Positions 17,951 to 27,351 are shown, numbered from the stretch's first letter. The stretch: DNA of 64,000 nt from an uncultured Geobacteraceae bacterium (GCA_903875605.1 CAIQWT010000085.1:38194-102193), one strand, 5' to 3'. Notes: generated from the sequence alone by a model not told the origin. Numbers and translations are program-made.

Positions 17951-19744
17951 ATGCATCATAGTGGAATTTACGAAGAAGAAATCGCAGGTAAGGCTTACGA
18001 CACTACCCTGCTAAAGCGCTTTGCGCGATATGTTGCACCCTATCGACTGTCAATCATGTTAGTGGTCCTTATACTGCCACTGGTTGCAGCCTGTCGTCTA
18101 GCGCAGCCATGGATTATCAAGCTGGCTATTGACGAGCATATTATCACCGGAAAACTTGCCGGGCTTGAGACTATAGCTTTAGGGTTCCTCAGTATCCTCG
18201 TGATTGAATCGCTGCTTTCCTTTCTTGAAGTATATCTGCTGCAATCCGTCGGACAGCGGGTCATGTCAGATATGCGCTCTGAGTTGTACCGCCACGTAAT
18301 GCATCTGCCGGTGCCCTGGTTTGACCGCGTGCCGACCGGCAGCGCGGTCACCCGGCTTACCAGCGATGTCGAGGTGCTGGGCGAAATGTTTGCCTCAGGT
18401 ATCATCACAATAATCGGTGACGTACTGCTGCTGATCGGAATTATTTCCGTAATGCTCTGGATGAACCTGAAGCTTTCACTTGTAACTTTTTCCATCCTGC
18501 CGGTGCTCCTGTACGTCGCCTATACATTCCGGCGCCGCATGAGAAAATCATTCCGGGAGGTGCGCGCCAGACTAGGTAGCATGAATGCTTTTCTCAACGA
18601 ATGCATCTCCGGCATCAGTATCATCCAGATATTCAATCGGGAACGTGATGAAGAACGGCGCTTCAGCAACCTCAACGCATCTTATCGCGACGCCAATATG
18701 CCGGTTATCTTCTGGGATGCTTCTCTTTATGCGCTGGTTGAAGCGCTCTCGTCCATCGCCGTTGCACTGATTATCTGGTATGGGGGCGGTGAGATTGTGA
18801 AAGGTGCCTTGACCTTCGGCGTCCTCGTTGCCTTCATTCAGTATATTGAAAAGTTTTTCTCTCCCATCCGTGACTTGTCGGCTAAATACTCCGTAATGCA
18901 GGGGGCAATGGCATCACTTGAGAGGATTTTTGCACTGTTGGACACTGCGCCTACTTCTCCCTCCCTCCCTCCCCCTCTACAAAAAGGAGAGATAGGAAAG
19001 GCTGAGGGGAACCATCACCCACTCATAGAATTCCGTGATGTTTCTTTCTCCTATCAAGACGGCAACGACATACTGAGCGGCTTTAATCTTGAGGTTAAGC
19101 GCGGTGAACGGATTGCTATTGTTGGTGAAAGCGGAGGCGGCAAAACGACTATTACCCGCCTGCTGACTCGTCTCTATGAAATAGAACGCGGCACTATTTT
19201 TCTGCAGGGGATTGATATCCGCGAGTGTGACATTAAGCAGGTGCGCCGTAGGGTCGGAGTGGTCCTTCAGGATCCATGCCTTTTTGCCGGAAGCATTGAG
19301 TTCAACATTTGTCTGGGCGACGAACAGGCGCGGCAGCGTGTCCGTCAGGCAGCGGCTGCAGTCGGGGCTGACCGTTTTATCGATCGACTGGCACACGGTT
19401 ATGAGGAAGAGGTGCGCGAGAGGGGAAGCAACTTCTCAGTCGGTGAAAAACAGTTGATCTCATTTGCCCGCGCCGTCGCCTTCGATCCAGAAATACTCGT
19501 ACTCGACGAAGCGACAGCCAGCATTGACAGCACTTCCGAGCAGATGATTCAGGAGGGAATCAAGGGGATGATGCAGGGGCGCACCTCACTTGTTATTGCG
19601 CATCGCCTTTCCACAATTCAGGATGCCGACCGTATCGTCACAATACAGCACGGATTAAAAGTCGAAGAGGGGACGCACGAAGAGCTGCTCTATGCTGAGG
19701 GCATCTATTCCCGGCTCCATCAGCTACAGTTCAGAGAAATGTAA
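17951..19744 (+). CDS. ABC exporter, fused membrane and ATPase domains (MsbA/MdlB-like)
   Basis: A 597-residue half-transporter working as a dimer in the inner membrane. Six membrane helices span about residues 30-310. The nucleotide-binding domain follows, with Walker A GESGGGKTT, the Q-loop VLQDP, a variant signature FSVGEKQL in place of LSGGQ, Walker B ILVLDEATA and the switch histidine in IAHRLSTI. The family exports lipids, peptides or drugs; substrate is not predictable. Between the two domains an unusual proline/lysine linker (see the repeat feature at 18952) replaces the normal short connector. It stands alone upstream of the hyp genes. Confidence 0.93.
   Translation: MHHSGIYEEEIAGKAYDTTLLKRFARYVAPYRLSIMLVVLILPLVAACRLAQPWIIKLAIDEHIITGKLAGLETIALGFLSILVIESLLSFLEVYLLQSVGQRVMSDMRSELYRHVMHLPVPWFDRVPTGSAVTRLTSDVEVLGEMFASGIITIIGDVLLLIGIISVMLWMNLKLSLVTFSILPVLLYVAYTFRRRMRKSFREVRARLGSMNAFLNECISGISIIQIFNRERDEERRFSNLNASYRDANMPVIFWDASLYALVEALSSIAVALIIWYGGGEIVKGALTFGVLVAFIQYIEKFFSPIRDLSAKYSVMQGAMASLERIFALLDTAPTSPSLPPPLQKGEIGKAEGNHHPLIEFRDVSFSYQDGNDILSGFNLEVKRGERIAIVGESGGGKTTITRLLTRLYEIERGTIFLQGIDIRECDIKQVRRRVGVVLQDPCLFAGSIEFNICLGDEQARQRVRQAAAAVGADRFIDRLAHGYEEEVRERGSNFSVGEKQLISFARAVAFDPEILVLDEATASIDSTSEQMIQEGIKGMMQGRTSLVIAHRLSTIQDADRIVTIQHGLKVEEGTHEELLYAEGIYSRLHQLQFREM
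18952..19012 (+). repeat. Low-complexity palindrome-like element inside the ABC exporter linker
   Basis: The stretch has a pyrimidine-rich left half (TCTCCCTCCCTCCCCCTCT) and a purine-rich right half (GGAGAGATAGGAAAGG, then GAGGGGA) that pair imperfectly. In frame it encodes SPSLPPPLQKGEIGKAEG between the membrane domain and the ATPase. Similar proline-lysine-glycine sequences arise when short intergenic palindromic repeats are read through in many bacteria. I see no second copy here, so insertion is an inference. Confidence 0.45.
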
Positions 19745-19825
19745 ACACAACCAGTGTGCAACTCATATTGCAACCACAATTAGAAGCTGATACCTTGCGC
19801 TTAAACCACATTTCAGGAGTCTTAC

Positions 19826-20593
19826 ATGTGTACAACCTGCGGATGTCCGACAACAGACCATGATCACGACAACAGCCATGAACAAAAGCACACCAACGGC
19901 GTCAAACATGCTCATCACCATGACGCTAAGCCTGTAAAAAGGTCAATAATTACTATTGAAGAAGATATTTTAAGTAAAAACAATCGCCTGGCGAGCTTTA
20001 ACCGAGCCCTGTTCAAGGATAAAGGAATATTTGTCCTGAATCTGGTTAGTTCACCCGGTTCCGGTAAAACGAGCCTGCTCGAAAGGACATTACGTGACCT
20101 TTCCGAAAAACTTCGCTGCGCAGTTATCGAAGGGGATCAACAGACTGACAACGACGCCCGCCGGATCGCCGCAACCGGTGTACCGGTACGCCAGATCAAT
20201 ACCGGCTCCGGGTGCCACCTTGATGCCCACATGATCATGAATGGAACCGATGGCTTCGACCTCGACAATCTGGATCTGCTGCTGATTGAAAATGTCGGCA
20301 ATCTGGTCTGCCCAGCCGCCTTTGACTTGGGGGAACAGCATAAGGTCGCTGTTCTATCTGTTACCGAAGGGGAGGATAAGCCTCTTAAATATCCCCAGAT
20401 GTTCCGTAATTCGACCGTTATGCTGCTTAACAAGACGGATCTGTTGCCGCATCTCGACTTTGATGTGGAAAAGTGCAAACAGTACGCACGTAATGTAAGT
20501 CCCGGCATCCTCATCTTCGAAGTATCGGCAAAGAGCGGAGAGGGCATGGAGGCGTGGTACCAGTGGCTGAAAGATGGCGCAGAAAAAGGCTAG
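19826..20593 (+). CDS. hypB: Hydrogenase nickel incorporation GTPase HypB
   Basis: GTPase that with HypA delivers nickel to [NiFe] hydrogenase precursors. It begins MCTTCGC, the high-affinity nickel site CxxCGC found in HypB. A histidine-rich stretch (about residues 13-34: DHDHD and HAHHHD) suggests nickel storage. The G domain carries P-loop SSPGSGKTSLLE, the EGDQQTDNDARRI switch segment, metal-binding GSGCHLDAHM and the NKTD guanine motif. CAGGAG precedes the ATG. HypA, its usual partner, is not in the window. First of four co-directional hyp genes. Confidence 0.97.
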   Translation: MCTTCGCPTTDHDHDNSHEQKHTNGVKHAHHHDAKPVKRSIITIEEDILSKNNRLASFNRALFKDKGIFVLNLVSSPGSGKTSLLERTLRDLSEKLRCAVIEGDQQTDNDARRIAATGVPVRQINTGSGCHLDAHMIMNGTDGFDLDNLDLLLIENVGNLVCPAAFDLGEQHKVAVLSVTEGEDKPLKYPQMFRNSTVMLLNKTDLLPHLDFDVEKCKQYARNVSPGILIFEVSAKSGEGMEAWYQWLKDGAEKG

Positions 20594-20648
20594 AATAAAA
20601 TTTCTTGTATTGTAATTTTGAAGAGTTGCTAGATAATCACCTATATCA

Positions 20649-22958
20649 ATGCCCATCACCCGCAAACGCTATGAAATAAACGGTATTGTCCAAGGCGTCG
20701 GTTTCCGACCGTTCGTGTACCGGCTCGCTCATGACCTTAGTCTCACCGGTTGGGTGCGCAACATGCCGTCAGGAGTTGAAATTGAGGTTCAGGGCGTTGG
20801 CCCGCTTGAAGATTTTGAAGATGCTCTCAAAAACAAACTACCACCCCTTGCTTTAGTAACATCCCAGGCCAGCTCAGACATCGTCGCCATTGACGGAGAA
20901 ATTTCCTTTACCATCCACCCAAGCGGTAGCGGCAGGGCCGATATCCAAATCGCCCCCGACACGGCAATTTGCTCTGACTGCCAGAGAGAAATGAATGACC
21001 CGGCCGATCGTCGCTATCGCTACCCTTTCATAACCTGTACCAACTGTGGACCCCGCTACAGCATCATAACCGGCACTCCCTACGACCGACCCAAAACAAC
21101 CATGGCCGACTTTCCTCTATGTCCTGACTGTCAGTGTGAATATGAGAATCCGCTCGACCGGCGCTTTCATGCCCAACCGATCGCCTGTCACGCCTGCGGA
21201 CCTCAGGTAAAACTACTCACCTCTACCGGTGAGATAATCGCAACACGCGATGAAGCGGTCGCCAGAGCTGTTGAGTTACTTAAAAACGGCGCTATTCTCG
21301 CAATCAAGGGAATCGGTGGCTACCATCTTGCCGTTGATGCCAAGAACCATAACGCTGTGAAACGTTTGCGTGAGAGAAAAAAACGGGATGAAAAGCCCTT
21401 TGCCATCATGGCCTCGTCTCTTGAGGTAGCCCGAGAACTGGCGTTTATGAACGACATGGAAGAGCGTCTGCTCAGTTCTCCGGAAGCCCCAATCGTAATT
21501 GTCAGAAGGTGGCACTCCACATCGCTTTCGTCATTGATAGCTCCGGATAACGGTTGGCTCGGCATGATGCTGCCATACGCACCGCTGCATCATCTGCTGT
21601 TTGACACTCATCCATCCCCCCTAATTACTCATCTTTCGCTCACAGCTCTTGTAATGACCAGTGGCAATATTTCCGACGAACCGGTGGCTTTTGAAAACAG
21701 TGAGGCCCTGTTGCGCCTGGCCGAAATAGCAGACTTTTTCCTGATTCACGACCGACCGATTCATATTCGCAGCGATGATTCGGTAATGCGGATTTTTCAT
21801 GGGAAACCACTTTTTTACCGTCGCGCCAGAGGATATGCACCGCGGGCTATAACCCTCCCCTTCACATTGCAGCCGCTATTGGCGACTGGTGCCGAGCTTA
21901 AGAGTGCCGTCTGCTTTGCCTCCGCTAACAACGCCGTACTCAGCCAGCATATCGGCGATCTACAGAACAGTTCTACACTTGAATCGTTCAACCATACTGT
22001 TACACATCTATCTGATTTGCTGACGATCAAACCGGCTCTGGTCGCCTGCGACCTACACCCCGACTACCTTTCCTCCCGTTTTGCTGAGAGCACAATGCTG
22101 CCACTGATTCGCGTACAGCATCATCATGCCCACCTTGCTTCCTGTATGGCTGAAAACGGCCTTGACGGAGACGTGATCGGAATTATCTTCGACGGCACCG
22201 GCTTTGGACCAGACGGCACCATCTGGGGAGGCGAATTTCTGGTTGGTGGTTATAATGACTATCGACGAGCCGGGCACTTTCGAACGGTACCGTTACCAGG
22301 GGGAGATGCCGCTGTACGTGAACCGTGGCGCATGGCGATGGCATATCTGCAACAGGCTCTGGGAGAAGCTGCTTTTTCGATTGATCACCCGGTGGCCCGA
22401 ATCCTTCCGGAGTCAGAACAGGTGCTGTTTGCTCAGATGCTGAGACGCAGGATCAATTCCCCGCTCTCCTCCAGTTGCGGTCGTTTGTTCGACGCAGTTG
22501 CAGCGTTGCTGAATCTGCGCCATACCGTTTCGTATGACGGCCAGGGGGCGATTGAACTTGAGGCTATGGCAGAAAGCAGAGAGGATGAGGTAGATAACAG
22601 CTATAACTACACCATAATGCGGCATGGCGAGACTCCTCTCCAACTGGACTTTGTCCCGATGATTAAGGAGATCCTATACGATATAAACGGAGGTCTGCAT
22701 GCCTCTGCAATCGCTTATCGTTTTCATAAGACAGTTGCATCTGCCGCAGCAGAGGTCTGCACGCTGATCGCCGAATCCACAGGCCTTGACCGCATCATTC
22801 TCTCTGGAGGTGTTTTTCAGAATCGCCTTTTAAGTGAAATGATATATAATGCTCTGGTCAATAAAGGGCTGGAAGTTTATACCCATCGACTGGTGCCGCC
22901 TAATGACGGCGGCATTGCTCTGGGACAAGCTGCAATCGCAGGAAGGAGATCTATCTGA
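20649..22958 (+). CDS. hypF: Carbamoyltransferase HypF (hydrogenase maturation)
   Basis: Makes the cyanide ligand precursor of the [NiFe] active site by transferring carbamoyl from carbamoyl phosphate to HypE. The 769 residues show the standard order. An acylphosphatase domain (GIVQGVGFRPFVYRLA) comes first, then two zinc fingers (CSDC/CTNC and CPDC/CHAC pairs, about residues 108-190). The YrdC-like domain follows (KGIGGYHLAVDA), and last the Kae1-like carbamoyltransferase domain with HHHAHLASCMAE and GIIFDGTGFGPDG. It starts 55 nt after hypB and ends 1 nt before hypC. Confidence 0.97.
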   Translation: MPITRKRYEINGIVQGVGFRPFVYRLAHDLSLTGWVRNMPSGVEIEVQGVGPLEDFEDALKNKLPPLALVTSQASSDIVAIDGEISFTIHPSGSGRADIQIAPDTAICSDCQREMNDPADRRYRYPFITCTNCGPRYSIITGTPYDRPKTTMADFPLCPDCQCEYENPLDRRFHAQPIACHACGPQVKLLTSTGEIIATRDEAVARAVELLKNGAILAIKGIGGYHLAVDAKNHNAVKRLRERKKRDEKPFAIMASSLEVARELAFMNDMEERLLSSPEAPIVIVRRWHSTSLSSLIAPDNGWLGMMLPYAPLHHLLFDTHPSPLITHLSLTALVMTSGNISDEPVAFENSEALLRLAEIADFFLIHDRPIHIRSDDSVMRIFHGKPLFYRRARGYAPRAITLPFTLQPLLATGAELKSAVCFASANNAVLSQHIGDLQNSSTLESFNHTVTHLSDLLTIKPALVACDLHPDYLSSRFAESTMLPLIRVQHHHAHLASCMAENGLDGDVIGIIFDGTGFGPDGTIWGGEFLVGGYNDYRRAGHFRTVPLPGGDAAVREPWRMAMAYLQQALGEAAFSIDHPVARILPESEQVLFAQMLRRRINSPLSSSCGRLFDAVAALLNLRHTVSYDGQGAIELEAMAESREDEVDNSYNYTIMRHGETPLQLDFVPMIKEILYDINGGLHASAIAYRFHKTVASAAAEVCTLIAESTGLDRIILSGGVFQNRLLSEMIYNALVNKGLEVYTHRLVPPNDGGIALGQAAIAGRRSI

Positions 22959-22959
22959 T

Positions 22960-23190
22960 ATGTGCCTGGGCGTACCGATGAAAATTATTAGTAAGGTGGG
23001 GGACGACGTCGTAGCTGAAGTCGATGGCGTCAAAAAAGAGGCCAACGTCATGCTGCTTGGCGAAGATGTTGCGGTCGGAGATTATGTCATCATTCACGCC
23101 GGATTTGCCATCTCCAGACTGGATGAGGAGTACGCTGAGGAGACCATTCGGCTGATGCGGGAAGTTTTTTCAGATGAGGACATGGCATGA
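22960..23190 (+). CDS. hypC: Hydrogenase maturation chaperone HypC
   Basis: A 76-residue chaperone that carries the Fe(CN)2CO unit with HypD. The protein begins MCLGVPMKI; Cys2 is the essential iron ligand in the family, so the start must be ATG 22960. GGAAGGAG lies 9 nt upstream and the hypF stop is at 22956-22958. Longer in-frame starts overlapping hypF would bury Cys2 and are rejected. It overlaps hypD by 4 nt (ATGA). Confidence 0.96.
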   Translation: MCLGVPMKIISKVGDDVVAEVDGVKKEANVMLLGEDVAVGDYVIIHAGFAISRLDEEYAEETIRLMREVFSDEDMA

Positions 23191-24314
23191 CAGAAACGCT
23201 GACTGGGAGCATAACCGGGGGTATGAAATTCCAGGATGAATTTCGCGATCGAAAACTCGTACAGAACATGGCGACAAATATTCATCGGATGGCTGAGCGC
23301 TTAACATCTCCGGTCAATTTTATGGAGGTCTGTGGCACCCATACCATGTCGATATACCAGTACGGCATCCGGACTCTGTTGCCTGACAAGATCAGACTTG
23401 TCTCCGGCCCCGGTTGCCCGGTCTGTGTTACCCCGATCGGCTACGTCGACAAAGCGCTGGCATGCGCGGCTGATCCACATAATATTGTCGTCACTTTTGG
23501 TGATATGCTGCGCGTTCCCGGAAGCCACTCTTCGTTAATGGAACAAAGAGCAGTCGGTGCCGACATCCGCATCGTCTACTCACCACTTGACGCCGTTGCT
23601 TTGGCGAAAAACAATCCGGAGCGCCGGGTGGTTTTTCTGGGAGTTGGCTTTGAAACCACTGCCCCTACAATTGCCGCCAGCATCCTCGAAGCCGCCCGTT
23701 TCAAGCTAAAAAACTACTGTGTGCTGGCCTCTCACAAAACCATGCCGCAACCGATGGAAATATTGTCCGCCGATCCGGAACTTAACATAAAGGGCTATCT
23801 CTGTCCGGCACATGTCAGCACAGTTATCGGTGGCAATGCCTACAAGCCTTTAGCAGAGAAGTATCACCTGCCATGTGTGGTAACCGGTTTTGAACCAGCC
23901 GACGTCATGCATGGTATTGAGATGCTGTTAGCTCAGACGTTGGCTGGGACAGGCATAGTTGAAATACAGTACAGTCGTGCCGTCTCCTGGGAAGGCAATC
24001 AAAAAGCGCAGACATTTCTCCATCAGCTCTTTGAGCCTTGTGACGCCGCATGGCGTGGTCTTGGCGTATTGCCCGGTAGCGGCTTAACAATAAGACCTGA
24101 ATATGCCGATTTTGATGCCGAACAAGTCCTCGTATTAGACGTGCCGGATGCAGTTGAAAATCCGGCCTGTCTCTGTGGCGAGGTACTGAAAGGCAAGCTG
24201 ACACCGTTCGGCTGTCCGCTATTTGCAACCCTCTGCACACCAGAATCGCCGGTAGGCGCCTGTATGGTTTCCAGTGAGGGAACCTGCGCTGCCGCATATA
24301 AGTACGGGAGATAA
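23187..24314 (+). CDS. hypD: Hydrogenase maturation factor HypD
   Basis: Fe-S scaffold protein on which the Fe(CN)2CO cofactor is assembled with HypC and HypE. The 375 residues include the redox and iron-binding segments MEVCGTHTMSIYQYG and SGPGCPVCVTP. Later come GFETTAPT and PAHVSTVIGG, then C-terminal cysteines in the region that holds the 4Fe-4S cluster (ENPACLCGEVLKG and CPLFATLCTPESPVGACM). It overlaps hypC. In most hyp operons hypE follows directly; here a protoglobin gene begins 4 nt later instead. Confidence 0.97.
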   Translation: MTETLTGSITGGMKFQDEFRDRKLVQNMATNIHRMAERLTSPVNFMEVCGTHTMSIYQYGIRTLLPDKIRLVSGPGCPVCVTPIGYVDKALACAADPHNIVVTFGDMLRVPGSHSSLMEQRAVGADIRIVYSPLDAVALAKNNPERRVVFLGVGFETTAPTIAASILEAARFKLKNYCVLASHKTMPQPMEILSADPELNIKGYLCPAHVSTVIGGNAYKPLAEKYHLPCVVTGFEPADVMHGIEMLLAQTLAGTGIVEIQYSRAVSWEGNQKAQTFLHQLFEPCDAAWRGLGVLPGSGLTIRPEYADFDAEQVLVLDVPDAVENPACLCGEVLKGKLTPFGCPLFATLCTPESPVGACMVSSEGTCAAAYKYGR

Positions 24315-24318
24315 CTTC

Positions 24319-25221
24319 ATGTTTACCATGCAGGACTTACGCGACCACTATCGCTTTACCGATCAGGACGCAGAACTTTTGCTGTCGCTGCGACCACTCG
24401 CAGAGGAGAATCAGGAACGCTTCTCTCTTGAGTTTTACGACTATCTCTACAGCCTCCCGGAAACAGCGGCAATCCTCAACAGCAGCAACCGGACACGCCT
24501 GAGGGAAATGCACAACAATTGGTTTGTCTCACTCTTCACCGGCATATATGACAATCACTACATGAACCATCTTACCCGAATCGGTCATGCCCATGTCAAA
24601 GCCGGCCTTAGCGTCCACTTTGTCAACGCTGCCATGAATCAGATTCGCCATTTCCTTTTGGGACTGATAGATCTCAATTATTCTGATCGTGAACAACGTC
24701 GCGTTTTACGCGAAGCTGTCGAAAAGATTCTCGACATGAATCTCGATGTGATGAGCACCTCATACCGCGAAGAAGAGATGAAAAAAGTCTTCGTTTCCCG
24801 CAAAGTAGAATCTTTCTTGATCAAAGCAACAGAACGCTTCACCTATGGCCTGAATCTCGCACTGGTACTGGCTCTTGCAGGAGTATCCATTTCTGTTGTC
24901 ATTCTTTTTGTCTGGGATATCCTGAATATTTTCAAGGGGGATATGGAAAAAGGGATCCTGTCAGCGCTTGGATCATTGCTTATTCTGTGGATGATGATTG
25001 AGCTGATGGACAATGAGATAAAAAACCTCAAGGGGGGTAAGTTCAACATTCTGGTGTTCATAGGCGTGATTATAGTCGCGATGATTCGTGAAATTCTCAT
25101 ATCGACCCTGCGTAAAGACGACCTCACCACCCAGGCCTTTCTGGCCGGCACCCTGCTGATTCTGGGTATCGTATATTACCTTGTTTCACTGGCCCAGAAA
25201 GACCATCAGAAGAGCAGCTGA
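24319..25221 (+). CDS. Protoglobin domain fused to a PsiE-like membrane domain
   Basis: A 300-residue fusion. Residues 1-165 resemble protoglobin/globin-coupled sensor domains. The predicted proximal heme ligand is H92 in RIGHAHVKAGL, matching the family pattern IGxxHxxxGL. Residues 176-290 form four hydrophobic helices resembling phosphate-starvation-inducible PsiE. There is no kinase or cyclase output domain. I use ATG 24319 with GGGAG 8 nt upstream; an in-frame start at 24274 overlaps hypD. The 4 nt gap after hypD suggests co-transcription with hydrogenase maturation, hinting at O2, NO or CO sensing near the hydrogenase. Function of the PsiE part is unknown. Confidence 0.82.
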   Translation: MFTMQDLRDHYRFTDQDAELLLSLRPLAEENQERFSLEFYDYLYSLPETAAILNSSNRTRLREMHNNWFVSLFTGIYDNHYMNHLTRIGHAHVKAGLSVHFVNAAMNQIRHFLLGLIDLNYSDREQRRVLREAVEKILDMNLDVMSTSYREEEMKKVFVSRKVESFLIKATERFTYGLNLALVLALAGVSISVVILFVWDILNIFKGDMEKGILSALGSLLILWMMIELMDNEIKNLKGGKFNILVFIGVIIVAMIREILISTLRKDDLTTQAFLAGTLLILGIVYYLVSLAQKDHQKSS

Positions 25222-25223
25222 TA

Positions 25224-25811
25224 ATGGGCCCATTTTCTCACATACTGGCAGGTTTTTCGCTCGGAAACCGCCATCGTCATGAACTGCGGCAATTGCTTGA
25301 CCACACTCCAGCCAATGCTGCCATTCTTGAGCTTGACCCTACAGTGATGCAGCTATCCGGAATTAAAGCACTGGCGCTGGATTTCGATGGTGTACTTGCA
25401 CATCATGGCGCCCCCGTACCGCTACCCGAAGCGGTTTCATGGATGAAACAATGTGAAGCGGTCTTTGGCGGAAACATGATTTTTATTCTATCCAACAAAC
25501 CAACCGAAGAGCGTAGACAATGGTTTGCCGATAACTTTCCCGCAATGCGCTTCATCTCCGGAGTCAGAAAGAAACCATATCCAGATGGCCTTAACAAAAC
25601 AGGGGAACTCGCCGGAGTCCCCCTTTCGTCTGTGATGATGGTTGATGACCGACTGCTGACCGGCTGCCTCGCAGCGCTGGCAGCCGGTGCGATCCCCTGC
25701 TACATCCGCCATCCATACGTTTCATTCAATCATCGGCCTGCTGCCGAACTCTGCTTTTCAATTCTGCGCACACTGGAGCGCGGTTTTGTAAAGATGCTCA
25801 CACTGTCATAA
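25224..25811 (+). CDS. HAD-superfamily phosphatase, YqeG-like
   Basis: A 195-residue HAD protein with the nucleophile motif LDFDGVLAH (about residues 53-61), motif II serine in ILSNKPT and motif IV-like MMVDDRLLTG. The short cap and the pattern of YqeG/phosphatidylglycerophosphatase-type HAD proteins fit best, but the substrate is not certain. It begins 2 nt after the protoglobin stop, so it is likely co-transcribed. It ends 2 nt before the convergent polyphosphate kinase gene with no visible terminator. Confidence 0.78.
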   Translation: MGPFSHILAGFSLGNRHRHELRQLLDHTPANAAILELDPTVMQLSGIKALALDFDGVLAHHGAPVPLPEAVSWMKQCEAVFGGNMIFILSNKPTEERRQWFADNFPAMRFISGVRKKPYPDGLNKTGELAGVPLSSVMMVDDRLLTGCLAALAAGAIPCYIRHPYVSFNHRPAAELCFSILRTLERGFVKMLTLS

Positions 25812-25813
25812 CA

Positions 25814-27298
25814 CTATTTTTCCAGCGCTTTCTCAATCCGCTCACAAAGTGTCTTTAGCACCTTGATACGGGCAAAATACTTATCGTTGGCCTCAACCAG
25901 CGTCCACGGAGCAATTTCGGTACTGGTGTGGTCGATCATGTCGCAGACCGCACGCTCGTACTCGTCCCATTTTTCACGATTGCGCCAATCATCATCGGTA
26001 ATTTTGTAGCGTTTGAAGCCAATCTTCTCGCGTTCCTTGAAGCGCCGCAGCTGCTCATCTCTGGTTATAGAAAGCCAGAATTTTACGACAACTGTATTGT
26101 TCCGGATCATCTGCTCTTCAAAATCATTGATCTCACCGTAGGCTCGCATCCAATCCTTCTGTTCGCAATATCCTTCTACCCGCTCCACCAGAACACGTCC
26201 GTACCAGGTACGATCAAAAATCGCAAAGCGGCTCTTGCGAGGAATATTACGCCAAAAACGCCACATATAAGGCTGGGCACGTTCTTCTTCAGTCGGAGCA
26301 GCAACAGGGATAACCCGGTATTGACGGGCATCAAGCGCCTGAACAATACGCCGGATACTCCCACCCTTACCGGCTGCGTCATTCCCTTCAAATGCAACTA
26401 CAACCGACAGTTTTTTAAAGTTGTGGTGGCGGGTCAACAAATTGAGTTTGCCCTGGTATTTTTCGAGTTCACTATCGAATTCACTTTTTTTCAGCTTTTT
26501 GGACATGTCCAGTGTCTGCAGAAGCAACAGCTTATCAATAGTCGGGAGGATAGGTGGGATAGGCTCTTCGTGGCGTGGTGGTTCAGGAAGGTCAAGACGC
26601 TGACGAATAGCGGCAAGAATAGCCATGCCTATGGTCAGATAGCGGTAGCGGGGGTCTGTTCCCTCTACAACTGTCCAGGGCGCTTCAGCTGTACTGGTTG
26701 AGCGGAGCATCCGTTCGGACACCTTGCGGAATTTGTCGTAGCGTTTGTAGTGATCCCAGTCAGTAGCGGTCACTCTCCAACGGGTTTTGGGATCTTTTTC
26801 CAATAGTTTAAGGCGTTTTTTTTGTTCATCCTGTGACAGATGCAGCCAGAATTTAAGAACCAGTGTCCCTTCATTACATAGCATCTTCTCAAAGCGAACA
26901 ATCCTCTCAAGCTGCTGATCCAGCTCGGCGTTCTTGATTGTGCCATAAACGTTTTCCAGCAGCGGCGCTGAATACCAGGTACCGATGAACACACCGATCT
27001 TACCCTGAGGAGGAAGTACCCGCCAATAGCGCCACATTCTGGGGCGCTCCAGTTCCTCATCAGTCAGGTCACGAATGGCGTGAGTTTCTATGTGACGGGG
27101 ATCCATCCATTCGTTAAGAAGGTTGACCGTTTCACCTTTGCCGGCACAATCGATACCCGCTACCAGAATCACCACCGGAAATTTTTTCGCCTGGAACAGG
27201 TCGAGCTGTGCATCCAGCAAACCTTCACGTAATCCAGCTATCTCCTTCTTCCACACCGCTTTACTGATCTTATGACCTAATTCGGCAGATTCAAACAT
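25814..27298 (-). CDS. pap: Polyphosphate:AMP phosphotransferase (two fused PPK2 domains)
   Basis: A cytoplasmic kinase of 494 residues built from two PPK2 domains. Walker A motifs are GIDCAGKGE (about residues 48-56) and GNDAAGKGG (about 306-314), each with a matching lid and Walker B region (FDRTWYGRVL in the second, IGTWYSAPLLE in the first). Tandem PPK2 proteins use polyphosphate to phosphorylate AMP to ADP. The first domain lacks the typical D-R of the FDRTWY motif (reads IGTWYS), suggesting that only the C-terminal half is catalytic, as known for this class. GGGAGGA precedes the ATG. It follows proC by 53 nt. Confidence 0.92.
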   Translation of the reverse strand: MFESAELGHKISKAVWKKEIAGLREGLLDAQLDLFQAKKFPVVILVAGIDCAGKGETVNLLNEWMDPRHIETHAIRDLTDEELERPRMWRYWRVLPPQGKIGVFIGTWYSAPLLENVYGTIKNAELDQQLERIVRFEKMLCNEGTLVLKFWLHLSQDEQKKRLKLLEKDPKTRWRVTATDWDHYKRYDKFRKVSERMLRSTSTAEAPWTVVEGTDPRYRYLTIGMAILAAIRQRLDLPEPPRHEEPIPPILPTIDKLLLLQTLDMSKKLKKSEFDSELEKYQGKLNLLTRHHNFKKLSVVVAFEGNDAAGKGGSIRRIVQALDARQYRVIPVAAPTEEERAQPYMWRFWRNIPRKSRFAIFDRTWYGRVLVERVEGYCEQKDWMRAYGEINDFEEQMIRNNTVVVKFWLSITRDEQLRRFKEREKIGFKRYKITDDDWRNREKWDEYERAVCDMIDHTSTEIAPWTLVEANDKYFARIKVLKTLCERIEKALEK

Positions 27299-27351
27299 GA
27301 AATCCTCCCGGAGCGTTCACCAAGCCACTCGATTAAGCCTTCAAGCTGACA

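Noticed and set aside
19757..19780. Sigma-54-like sequence TGCAACTCATATTGCA upstream of hypB
   Set aside because: The TTGCA part fits, but the nearly invariant GG of the -24 element is missing, so I do not call a promoter.
25928..26701. A 257-codon + strand frame opposite the PPK2 gene
   Set aside because: It is antisense to a protein with two intact Walker A motifs and shows no family features or start signal.
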